A DNA stretch of 44,416 nt from Mastigamoeba balamuthi (taxonomy: Eukaryota; Evosea; Mastigamoebida; Mastigamoebidae): positions 198,570 to 242,985 of the forward strand of contig CACRSC010000018.1 in assembly GCA_902651635.1 (NCBI GenBank). The letters are read 5' to 3'. The position numbers and the translations under genes are program-made. Positions within the stretch are counted from its first letter, which is position 1, and the number at the start of each line of letters is the position of its first letter. This document shows positions 19,304-28,237 of this stretch, one piece after another. The notes under the pieces are model-generated. The model did not search any database and was not told the DNA's origin. It saw only the letters and a program-made list of their open reading frames with translations.

Positions 19304-19449
19304 ATTTCCTTTTCTGTTCATTATGAACAGGCTCTCCCCCCAGATTGAAGCTGTCTGCTTTCTCTCTTATAATGACACCAAAAACAATGATTAATCGATT
19401 CAATTTCATTTCATATGGATTGCAATTGATTCGGGGAGGGGGACAGCCT

Positions 19450-19785
19450 AGCCTGTAGTGAACGGTTCTGCTATATACTGTAGTGGACCCTGCGTAGCAG
19501 CACATAGTGGTGGACTGTGTAGCGGTGCGTAGCGGATGGTAGAACTAAGCGCTGCTACACACCCTCCGCTACACAGTGTAGTGGACCCTGCATAGTGGTG
19601 CATAGCGGAGGCCTGCGTAGCGGTGCATAGTGGATGGTAGAACTACGTGTCGCTTTGCACCCTCCGCTATGCACTGTAGCAGACCTTATGTAGTGGTGCA
19701 TAGCGAAGGCCTGTGTAGCAGTGCATAGTTCAACCATTCGCTATGCACTGCTACATAAGCCTCTGCTACGCACTGTAACATGCTT
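19450..19785. repeat. Palindrome array I (repeated at 20225-20560)
   Basis: Units such as CCTCCGCTACACAGTGTAGT and GTAGCGGTGCATAGTGGATG, spaced 20-45 bases apart. It lies downstream of orfK exon 1 rather than upstream, so arrays can flank the exon on both sides. Confidence 0.75.
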
Positions 19786-19809
19786 GATGTGAGAAGGAAG
19801 AGGAGAATG

Positions 19810-20000
19810 CTACATACCTGCTTTCCTGAGAGACATGATGCCTGGTCTTTGTCCTGCTGGGATGGAGGAGGTATTACAGTGATGATTGGCCCAGTGCAGC
19901 CCTTGTTCTTGTCCTTGCACTTGTCCTTGTGCTTCTTGGTGGGGTTTTGCATGGTGTGTCCTTGATGCACACTGTTTTTAACCTTCAAAAAAGCTGTTAA
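19810..20000 (-). pseudogene. orfK exon 1 fragment, copy 3
   Basis: Minus strand, the basic/Pro-rich exon with KKHKDKCKDKNKG and ITVIPPP. It carries a frame change at its start. The GTATGT donor is retained. Small arrays lie on both sides. Confidence 0.65.
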
Positions 20001-20584
20001 ATGACATTAATAGTGGCGTGATAGGCAGATATCCTCCACTGTGCTGCATAGCAGAAAGTGCTCAAGCGCCTTCCACTAGGCTGTATAGCAGACCCCATGG
20101 TGTAGCAGTGTGTAGCAGACCTATGCCATGCTACACAGATACCCTTGCTATGCTGCATAGTAGAAGAAATCGATTCAATTTCATTTCATATGGATTGCAA
20201 TTGATTCGGGGAGGGGGACAGCCTAGCCTGTAGTGAACGGTTCTGCTATATACTGTAGTGGACCCTGCGTAGCAGCACATAGTGGTGGACTGTGTAGCGG
20301 TGCGTAGCGGATGGTAGAACTAAGCGCTGCTACACACCCTCCGCTACACAGTGTAGTGGACCCTGCATAGTGGTGCATAGCGGAGGCCTGCGTAGCGGTG
20401 CATAGTGGATGGTAGAACTACGTGTCGCTTTGCACCCTCCGCTATGCACTGTAGCAGACCTTATGTAGTGGTGCATAGCGAAGGCCTGTGTAGCAGTGCA
20501 TAGTTCAACCATTCGCTATGCACTGCTACATAAGCCTCTGCTACGCACTGTAACATGCTTGATGTGAGAAGGAAGAGGAGAATG

Positions 20585-20775
20585 CTACATACCTGCTTTC
20601 CTGAGAGACATGATGCCTGGTCTTTGTCCTGCTGGGATGGAGGAGGTATTACAGTGATGATTGGCCCAGTGCAGCCCTTGTTCTTGTCCTTGCACTTGTC
20701 CTTGTGCTTCTTGGTGGGGTTTTGCATGGTGTGTCCTTGATGCACACTGTTTTTAACCTTCAAAAAAGCTGTTAA
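20585..20775 (-). pseudogene. orfK exon 1 fragment, copy 4 (second duplication unit)
   Basis: Identical to copy 3 because it lies in the second 775-bp unit. Confidence 0.65.
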
Positions 20776-20799
20776 ATGACATTAATAGTGGCGTGATAG

Positions 20800-21035
20800 G
20801 CAGATATCCTCCACTGTGCTGCATAGCAGAAAGTGCTCAAGCGCCTTCCACTAGGCTGTATAGCAGACCCCATGGTGTAGCAGTGTGTAGCAGACCTATG
20901 CCATGCTACACAGATACCCTTGCTATGCTGCATAGTAGAAGGCGCTCGAGCACTTTCTGCTACACAGCACAGCAGAGGGTATCTGTGTAGCAGTGCATAG
21001 TGGCAGGTCCGCTACACACTGCTACACAGATATTT
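20800..21035. repeat. Palindrome array upstream of orfK fragment and orfT copy 2
   Basis: CTATGCTGCATAGTAGAAGG, CGAGCACTTTCTGCTACACA and GTAGCAGTGCATAGTGG units lead directly into the GATATTTGCAAAATCAAA sequence at which orfT copy 2 starts. This is the same join as at 8640-8660, supporting a fixed array-orfT arrangement. Confidence 0.75.
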
Positions 21036-21044
21036 GCAAAATCA

Positions 21045-21340
21045 AATTGATGTCATTTTCTTCACATTGCACTTCTTCCTGCTGGTTGAGGAAGATGAGC
21101 AGCATTGTGCATAACTGAACACATGTGCAACATTTACAGCAACCAGCTGGCCACTCGGAACACCACTTGCATTGGGCAGGCCCACTGTACGCCACTGTTC
21201 AAGTGTCAGTACAAAGAGGTAACTCACAATTTTCAGGGCAGATCTTCTGACCAAGGAAGATACGGAGCTGCTGAAGTCCAGTACCAGCACGTCGTATGAA
21301 GCAGAGATAATAGCTGCACTTTGTGCACTGGTACTACTCC
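21045..21340 (+). pseudogene. orfT copy 2
   Basis: It matches 8670-8960 over its whole length. It has HFFLLVEEDEQHC, an in-frame TAA at about 21109 absent from copy 1, then RPTVRHCSSVSTKR. The same GTAACTCACAATTTTCAG segment follows (one base different), then ADLLTKEDTELLKSS. It is inactive by the extra stop unless the opposite strand is the coding one, which is also open. Confidence 0.45.
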
Positions 21341-21344
21341 ATGC

Positions 21345-21583
21345 AGTGTAATCTGCAGAGGTACCTCCACTATGCATTGCTACATAGGCTCTGCTATGCT
21401 GCATAGTGGAGGTACCTCTGCTATGCATTGCTACACAGGTGCTGCTACACACCACTGCTGCAATTCACTTCTGCTACACTATGCAGCAGAGCATGTGTAG
21501 CACTGCATAGCAGAACTGGATCTGCTACAGCACATAAACGTGCTCGAGGAACTGGATCCACTACAGCACGTAAATGTGCTCGA
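21345..21583. repeat. Palindrome array J with doubled right module
   Basis: It ends with two consecutive right modules: GAACTGGATCTGCTACAGCA at 21512 and GAACTGGATCCACTACAGCA at 21548, each followed by a TAAACGTG/TAAATGTG word. Confidence 0.75.
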
Positions 21584-21589
21584 CGTGTG

Positions 21590-22070
21590 GGAAACCAGGC
21601 CTTCCTGGGAATCCGGCACAGGGGGTTCTCACTGAGGTACCAGGCATCTAGGTTCGTGATGATTATGATGGCTGACCTCAGCAGGTCATTGCTCATCACC
21701 TTCTTCCCCTTGAACTTCTTGCCCACGATGTTGAATCGGGACATGAAGCCCAGATAGTGCTCTACCCTGCTTCTCCAGTGCCTGTGAACTCGGTTTCACT
21801 GGCATTCGAACCTGGTATACTTGAGTGCAGTTCTCCTCTGCCTTCCATTGACAGAGTCATACAGAGAGGCATGCTTGAAGGGGTCAGCAGCTCACTGCTT
21901 GGAACACTGACATAGGCATTGTCAGCCAGCAGTCATGTCCCTTGCATTTCATGTGTGGAGCTGAGCTCTGCCAGATCTTGCTGGGCTGTGAGATGTCAAT
22001 GGCCTTGACATCCACAAACTAGTGGATTGTACGAGACCAGGGTGGAGGAGCCTGTTGGCCTTATAAGTCC
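21590..22070 (-). mobile_element. PIF/Harbinger-like (DDE_Tnp_4) transposase remnant
   Basis: On the minus strand HRHWRSRVEHYLGFMSRFNI fits the R-x-x-[IV]-E-x-x-F/G-x-x-K-x-F region that carries the third catalytic acid of DDE_Tnp_4 transposases. It is followed by an Ile-rich helix ending in WYLSENPLCR. Upstream segments in other frames (KAIDISQPSKIW, KGHDCWLT) fit the preceding D-containing strands. Several stops and frame changes are present, so it is dead. Confidence 0.5.
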
Positions 22071-22352
22071 GGGCATTCCAGACACTCTGTTCATTTTTTA
22101 GAAAATTAGTAATCAGGTTGTTGCATTTCTAACGAGCTATTGAATTGATAAATACACGTTTGACATTTTTAGAATAAATTGGCAAATGAGTGCATGCATG
22201 CTCCATAACTATTAATTGATGTAATAATGAATTTATATTGATTTCATTTTGACGAATCAAAATTGTGTTATGTTAATCCCCCTGAATCCCCCCGTTTCCC
22301 CCCCCTTCTTGTTTTCCCTCAACTGACGTTTGTGTTTCCTTCCCCCCTGCAG
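22071..22352. other. AT-rich spacer, no gene
   Basis: Very AT-rich to 22262, then a pyrimidine-rich stretch that serves as the 3' end of an intron before the acceptor CCCTGCAG at 22352. An upstream exon, if any, is not recognised. Confidence 0.45.
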
Positions 22353-23317
22353 AACCGCCACAATTCATGGCAGGCGGGCAAGAAAGACTTGCCCATCCCT
22401 GAATTGAGTGAGGTGGAGATGAAGCACCTCGTGAAGGAGTTGGGCGGGGTGTGCCCTGCCCTTCTCTTGTCCTTCCTGTCCCCTGGTTTTCCTGCGAAAA
22501 CTAACGGAAAACGTCATAGGAGCAGCTCAGGGAGCTGTGGCTGGAACGCCAGCAGCAGCATGCCAATGACAAGTACAGGCACCGAGCTGACAAGGAGGAC
22601 AAGCACGAGTGGCAGGCACAGTGGCACAGTGACCGCCATCACCACTGCAGCTGCAGCCCAAGCCCCAGCCCACCAAGCAGCAGTGTGGGCAGCTCTTCCT
22701 CTGAGGAGGAGCTCACCTCGAGCTTCTCCTCAGAGGAGGAGGCCCAGGCCCACCGCACAAGCCTGGGCCGAAAGGTGTGTGTTTTTCCCCCTTCCTTCCT
22801 TCTCTTCCTGGAGTTTTTGTTTGTAGTTGATCAAGGGGGGGTTTTGTCCCCAAATTGTGCACTTTTTGCGCATATAGTTCATTATTCGATTCTAACACTT
22901 TTCCGTAGTGGCTGGTAGCTGATGCTTTGAAGAAAGCCAAGGCTAAGCTGGCCAAAAGGCACAGGGAGGAGGTCTCTCCTCTCTGTGCTCTTGACCTCAG
23001 CAACTCTGTGCAGCATGAGCATGCTGCTGCCAGGGTTGCAGCATGGGAAGCAGAGGCAGCAGCCAAGATGGCTGCTGCTGTTGAGGTATGTTCCTTCCTC
23101 TCCTTCTTCCTCCTGCCTCTTTCACTGCCCTCTTTCTTATGTTTAAACTAACTTAATTTTACAGGATGGGGCCCCTAAGGCCCCTGAGAAGAAGCAGCAG
23201 CAGAACATTGACTGGAACAACCTGACCATGCTGGAGAACATGGCTCCTGAGGATGTGCGGCGCCTCTCTGCTCAGCAGAAGAGGTATCACATAGTGCTGA
23301 AGCAGCAAAAAATTTGA
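22353..23317 (+). CDS. Four-exon gene, probably element-encoded, 5' incomplete
   Basis: Exons 22353-22446, 22520-22774, 22909-23085 and 23165-23317 join in frame with donors GTGTGC, GTGTGT and GTATGT. Branch-like CTAAC words stand 8-20 bases before each acceptor. The protein begins mid-sequence (NRHNSWQAGKKDLPIPEL). It has a His/Gln/Lys-rich helical stretch, a Ser/Glu run, an Ala/Lys-rich probable coiled coil and a C-terminal NIDWNNLTMLENMAPEDVRR. The stop is at 23315-23317. No known domain is recognised. Canonical splice sites and composition match the island's element genes rather than the host genes. It could be the partner of the orfK 3' exons at 18898-19303. Confidence 0.45.
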
Positions 23318-23639
23318 AAATATTTGATTTTATATCGCTAATTACGATAAAAACAATTTAATTGCTAATTGCACTATATGAGCATCATACGCATGTAGCG
23401 CATTTATCATTATCATTAATTCGGTTTTTTTCGATTAATGTGCATATTGCGCATTAATCACATATGACAATGCATGTGCTATATACGCATGCATCAGTAC
23501 ATGTGAATAATGAGAAATATGCACATTACATACACGTAGCATATGATGCACTAAATGCACATGAAAAATAGTGCTAAAATAGTGCTAATTCAGTGCTAAT
23601 TCTAGTGCTGAAAAACAAGCACTACATGTACTACTTTCG
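23318..23639. repeat. AT-rich flank of repeat R1
   Basis: AT-rich DNA with ATATGCGCAT, TGCACAT and TAGTGCTAA words, like 4780-4990 and 5996-6345. No gene. Confidence 0.45.
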
Positions 23640-24385
23640 AAAGTGAGTGGTGCACTTTTCAGGGGAAAAGGGAAGAAATAGAGAAATTGAACAGAAAATG
23701 AGGAGGAATAAGAGGGATAGTGTACCTGTTTAATGCTGCCTGGAAGCCACGCTGCCCCCTTCCCTCTCCTCTGTGGTCTGCAGGAGACTGCGCTCTGCTC
23801 TGCACGTTCTTCATGACTCCTGGAATTACAGTAAGTTATGTATACTGAACCTGTTCAGGGAAAGGAAGAAGTCAAGGAACACATCTGAAAGATGTTCTGG
23901 GAAAGGAGAAAACTGTGTATTGGGGGAAAGGAGGCAACGTACCTTCAGTCTCGACCTGATATGGAATGAAAAGGGAGAAGGAGAGGGAAGGAAGGGGAAG
24001 GGAAGGAAGGGGAAAGGAAGGGGGCAGGGACAGGGGTGGTGAAGGGACAGATTGAAGTGCAGGAAGGAAAGAGGGAAGAGGAATATATGTGTTGTTATGC
24101 AGAAAGGGCATAAGGAACATATGTAAGAACTGTAAGGGAAAGGGAGGAAGGAAAGGAGAAAGAGAAGAAGGGGACAGGAACAGGGAAAGGGCAAGGAGTA
24201 GGCAAGGGGAAGAAGAAGAGAACAGATGTGAGATTGTGCAGTGTAAGAAGAGTTAAGATATAATGATATCACAGTGAAGATATCTTTGAAATCCAGGATA
24301 TCATGGTTCATGGTTCAACAGAGTTGACTTAAAGTAAACAAAGAAGAAGGATGAAATACAGGGCAGCTTTTTTCTGAATTAGTGC
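23640..24385 (+). repeat. Dispersed 0.7-kb repeat R1, copy 2
   Basis: Same order of blocks as copy 1 (5265-5995), including the purine-rich centre and GATATCACAGTGAAGATATC, with many small indels. Both copies have AT-rich flanks, so R1 plus flanks is probably one mobile or formerly mobile unit. Confidence 0.75.
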
Positions 24386-24522
24386 AAAAACAGTGATTGA
24401 ATTGCTAAAGTAGTACTGAAAAAACATCGCTCAAGATTTAGCATTTCATGTGCAAAAGTCACAGCAATGATTAATTGTGTATTCATCTTGAGAGATGCTC
24501 ATTTCTACAGGGGAAGAGGTGA
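24386..24522. other. Short AT-rich spacer
   Basis: AT-rich sequence between R1 copy 2 and Tc1-like copy 2; nothing recognised. Confidence 0.4.
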
Positions 24523-25420
24523 TACAGTACTGGCCATAAGTAGGTTAACACTCCCCTAGTAAGGTCTGCTCCAAAAACGTATTTTTCCGATTTGAGATAC
24601 AATATGAAGAGATTGTAGTTTGGAGAAGATTTAAATACATTTTTCGATTGTTTTGGGTTTGAGATTTTTGAATCCTGGCACTTCTAAAGATGGGCTCTCT
24701 AAGTGAAAGCAGTGATCCAGAAACACAAGTTGGGCCCAGGTCTCACTGTTAATTCCACTGCAAAGTATGTTGGGTGCTCTTTTCAGATCGCTAAGAAGTG
24801 GGCCAAATATGATGGTCTCTCACGTGCTAATATGATGGTCCCTCATGTGCTATGAATGCACCTTGCTCTGGTGCTCTGCACATAACTTCAGTGCATGAAG
24901 ATAAAAATATCATAAAGCTCTCAGAGTCATATCCCATGGAATAATCAGAGGCTGTTGCTGAGCGTCTGAAGAGAGCTCAGATCACATACTGTTCGGTGCC
25001 ATTTGCATGCTGCAGGGCACTGCTACAAGCAGCCAATGGTCAAGTTTCTGATTTCAGCATACCATCGTGACATAAGATTTTCGCCCAAACTCAGCAGAAC
25101 CGGAACTGGAACCAGGTCATTTCACAGATGAGGCATCCTTTAAGCTCTTTTTGCTCTCCAAGGAGAGCATGGCAGTCCAGCTCTTGTCCCTTTGTGGTAC
25201 ACAAAGTAAAGTATCCAGCCAAGGTGCAAGTCTGGGGGTGCTTTTTCAACACAAGGATTTGGCCACCTCTACACGTTCACCTACAACCTTAATGCTAAGA
25301 AGTTGTAGGAAATCTATGATAAGGCTCTGCTGTTCAGTGCCAAGAAGTGGTTTTAATCCAGGTGCCTGGAAGCTGCAGGAGGACAATGATCCCATGCACA
25401 CTAGCAATCTCAAAAAGGTA
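24523..25420 (+). mobile_element. Tc1/mariner element, copy 2 (5' end kept, 3' truncated)
   Basis: It starts with TACAGTACTGGCCATAAG, the inverted counterpart of the right end of copy 1. The transposase relic follows with many breaks: the helix-turn-helix (AKYVGCSFQIAKKWAKYDG across frame changes), CAGATGAGGC for the first catalytic region near 25120, and AGGAGGACAATGATCC for the second Asp near 25378. It is more decayed than copy 1. The part carrying the last acidic residue and the right terminus are missing at the junction with the host gene fragment. Confidence 0.75.
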
Positions 25421-25429
25421 TGAAGGGCC

Positions 25430-25787
25430 TCCCAACCGTCCTTCCATCACACACCACCAGGTGCTCGATCCCAGGGGGCCTGGTGCGGAGGCCAGGCTGG
25501 TGCTCAACAACGACGCAGGTGCGCTCTACATGGGAAACGTGACACGCAGGGGCTGCTGGTGGCAGTGGGTGCAGCGCAGTGGCACTGCCTGGGCGTGCCA
25601 GCAGGGCAGAGTCTATGGCCCGCTGTCTGCATCATCGGGAACCAGCCAAACATCTGGAGGCTGGTCTCTGAGCCACTGGACTTGCCCGGCAGCTAGCACC
25701 CCCAAGGCGCTCCACTGCCGCTGTTTCATGTTTGACAATCCACATGCTGAGTCGTTTGTTTTGATTCCCTTTGAGAAAAACGAGTGA
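25430..25787 (+). pseudogene. 3' end of a host gene cut off by the mobile-element island
   Basis: Composition changes here to GC-rich with CG dinucleotides. One frame runs to a TGA at 25785-25787 and encodes a Trp/Cys-containing segment (RRGCWWQWVQRSGTAW), a Ser/Thr linker and a tail ending LIPFEKNE. The reading frame enters from Tc1-like debris, and no upstream exon or start is seen. I do not recognise the family. It looks like the last exon of a gene whose 5' part was removed or displaced by transposon insertion; an acceptor CACCAG at about 25459 could begin that exon. Confidence 0.5.
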
Positions 25788-26057
25788 AGTAAAGCAAAGA
25801 AAAATCAACGAGGAGAACAGTCGACCGTGATGCGACGCAATATAATCAGGAATGACGTCCCTTTTGAGCTCGCGTTCGTAGCACGCGATCGCCCGCAGAA
25901 GGCCGTTTTCGTTAAGACTATCTTCCGTCGCAAGTTCTACATTATGACTCAACATTTTTCGAGAATGGAAACTTGCGGTACGAAAAACACGCCGAGTTTC
26001 ACCATTCACTTTATATTTCTACTAGCTTGTGTTGGAGTACTGCCTTCTTCTGAGACC

Positions 26058-27721
26058 ATGTACTCCTATTTTGCTTTCGCGTTTGTTTTGCTGGCTTCCA
26101 GCGCCGTTCTCGCATCCGACCAGGACTGCCTGAAAAAGCTCGGGGTGCGCAGGCAGCACTTTGGCCCTTTCCAACAAATCACAGTGACCCCCTGTCTCAT
26201 AGATTGCTCTCTCTCCTGCCCGCACCTGCAGGAGGTGTCGAAGTGCGAAAACACCTTAATGACTTTCGCCGCCATTCAACTCGACATGTTCAACTCCTCG
26301 GTGCTCGACAAGCTGTGCAAATCCGACGGCCCATGCAGCGCCCCCAATGTGCGCCTCGCTCCCCCAGCTTCTTCCGGTGTTCTACAAGTGCTGATCTCTC
26401 GTCTTTTTGGTGCTCTCTCTGCTCAGTTGGTCAAGCTGCTTCAGGACATGGCACAGTCGTGTGACAGCGAGACAATAAAAAGCATGAAGCTGGGCACGAT
26501 GATAGCGGCTAGCGCCGCTGTTATGGAGCTGCCGTGTGCCACGTCGTCAAACGGGCAGTACTGCCTGCTGAGCGCATTGAGCATAGATGCGACGTTCAAC
26601 AACACGTCTGTTGATATCAAGCCCGCGCTCGACACGTTCTGCGACCGCAAGTGCCTCGACGAGTACAAGCAGATGGGCGCCCTGGCCTCCCAGTTCGCGA
26701 TACCCACGGAGCCCTACACGCCACCCATGCCCGACGCTGATGTGCGTTATTCAAGGCCCCGAATTAGAGAAGACCTCAGTGGTTACCAATCTCACTGCAT
26801 CACGCCCTTGAAACCCGGCAGTTCGCTGTCTACACCGTGTTCCCCGCCATGTGCGAGCGTGAAGGCAACAACTACTGCATGGCCGACCTGAGGAGCGCCG
26901 TGCCCAAGATCGAGAGCGGCGACATGGAGACCGTGGCCGACCTCGTCTGCTCCGACTGCTTCCGCCGCATGGGCTCCCGCGTCGCCTCGCTGGTCGGCGG
27001 CGAGATCGCCATGCCCACGTTCGGGAGGGCCTGCCAGAAGAGCCCCACGGGCGAGCTGTGCCTCAGGCTCATCGCCAAGTCGACGCACTTCCTCAAAATC
27101 GAGGCTGCCTGCGACTTCGATCCCGAGAAGGACTCCAACGCCACCGCCTGCTTCGACGCCGTCAGCAAGCTGGCCGGCGAGGTGGGCTGCTGCGCCGCCT
27201 CGCTGCTGCCCTTCGTCGAGGACGCCTTCGGGCATCTCCCTGCCGAGGCCAAGAGCCAGGCAACCAAGCTGTTCGGCGAGGTCTGCAAGCCGTCGGTGTC
27301 GGACAAGGCCGTCATCAGGTTCAGGCTGGACAACGTCGACTGGAGCGCCATCACCGACGACTGGAGCAGCCTCGAGGTCAAGGTCAAGGCAGACATCGCG
27401 GTGTCGATCGGGATCGAGACCTCGGAGGTGGCCAGGGTCTACATCGACGGCAGGCGCCGCTCGGACCCCTCGATCGTCGCGGAGGTCGTGCCGGCGAGCA
27501 CGTCGTACACGGCGCTGGAGGTGACCAACTACGCCAAGACGGCCATCGATGGCGGGCTGTCGATCCCGGCGCTGTCGGCCGGCAAGTACCTCGACGACCC
27601 CAGCAAGCCTGCCACCGTCTCCAGCGGCGATGCCGCGATCAACGACTTGCCCCGCGATGCCGCCTCGGGTGTCGCGGTGGCTGCTGGCGTGGTCGCAGCT
27701 GCCATGGCTCTGCATCTCTGA
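26058..27721 (+). CDS. P1: cysteine-rich GPI-anchor-type surface protein
   Basis: Four exons: 26058-26144, 26232-26348, 26427-26741 and 26822-27721, all phase 0, giving 472 residues. Donors are GTGCGC, GTGCGC and GTGCGT. Exon 1 is a signal peptide (MYSYFAFAFVLLASSAVLAS). The ectodomain has two Cys-rich parts, the second holding FPAMCEREGNNYC, VCSDCFRRMG and GCCAAS. It is followed by a domain beginning LDNVDW and a C-terminal hydrophobic stretch after DAASG, as in GPI anchoring. The start is chosen because it gives the signal peptide and the same 29-residue first exon as P2 and P3; an upstream in-frame ATG at 25827 would bury it. P1 lacks the fourth intron of P2/P3. The family is unrecognised; a role at the cell surface is inferred. 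Confidence 0.85.
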
Positions 27722-28125
27722 GCAGAGAGAAAAATGCACTCAATCCCCCAACAGGAAGGCAGTTCAATTCCGCTCCCACCGCACCATTTGAACCGAACAA
27801 AGCCACCGAGTCACAGATGATCGAGTGCGCAGCTGGAGCGACGCATTCGGGTGGCGGCCTCGGCGCCGCATGAAGACACGAGCCCTCTCTGGTCAGTCCC
27901 CCAAAAATGGACTGATCTTCTGTTCCCGATGAAGTGCAGGCGGGCGATGCACTCATATGGCAGGAGCGACTTGCTGCAGCACACCGCGGTGCTGCGGGGC
28001 TGCGGCCTTGCTTCACAGGAACGGCCGTGGACAACGGCCGTTACCATAACTGGTTCATTGACTGGCCTTCATGAGATTTATCGGGTGGGGAGCCAAAAGA
28101 GAATGAAACACGTCATGAATTGCGG

Positions 28126-28176
28126 TTTAAAAACCCGAGCCCGCACGAAGCCGCACCTAGAAAGGTTCATTGTTTC
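28126..28176 (+). promoter_or_regulatory. TATA-like box and initiator of P2
   Basis: TTTAAAAA at 28126-28133 is followed about 35 bases later by TTCATTGTTTC. The ATG is at 28238. The arrangement resembles the elements before the genes at 30474 and 35261. Inferred from spacing only. Confidence 0.35.
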
Positions 28177-28237
28177 AACACAGCGTGTACACCAGAGAAG
28201 CCGCAACCGAGCGTCGCACTCACACACCGACACACGA

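Larger units (their letters stand above)
19393..20941. repeat. Tandem duplication of a 775-bp unit
   Basis: Unit 1 starts at 19393 and unit 2 at 20168. I found no mismatch between them by eye. Each contains one palindrome array, one orfK exon 1 fragment and its spacer. The end of unit 1 (TAGTAGAAG at 20161) joins the start of unit 2 with only A/T microhomology. Confidence 0.9.

Noticed and set aside
2700-25420. Integrated virus or retrovirus-like element
   Set aside because: No reverse transcriptase, integrase, capsid or long terminal repeat could be recognised; the transposase motifs are all of DNA-transposon type.
25827-26058. Upstream in-frame start for P1
   Set aside because: It would place the signal peptide internally and break the 29-residue first exon shared with P2 and P3.
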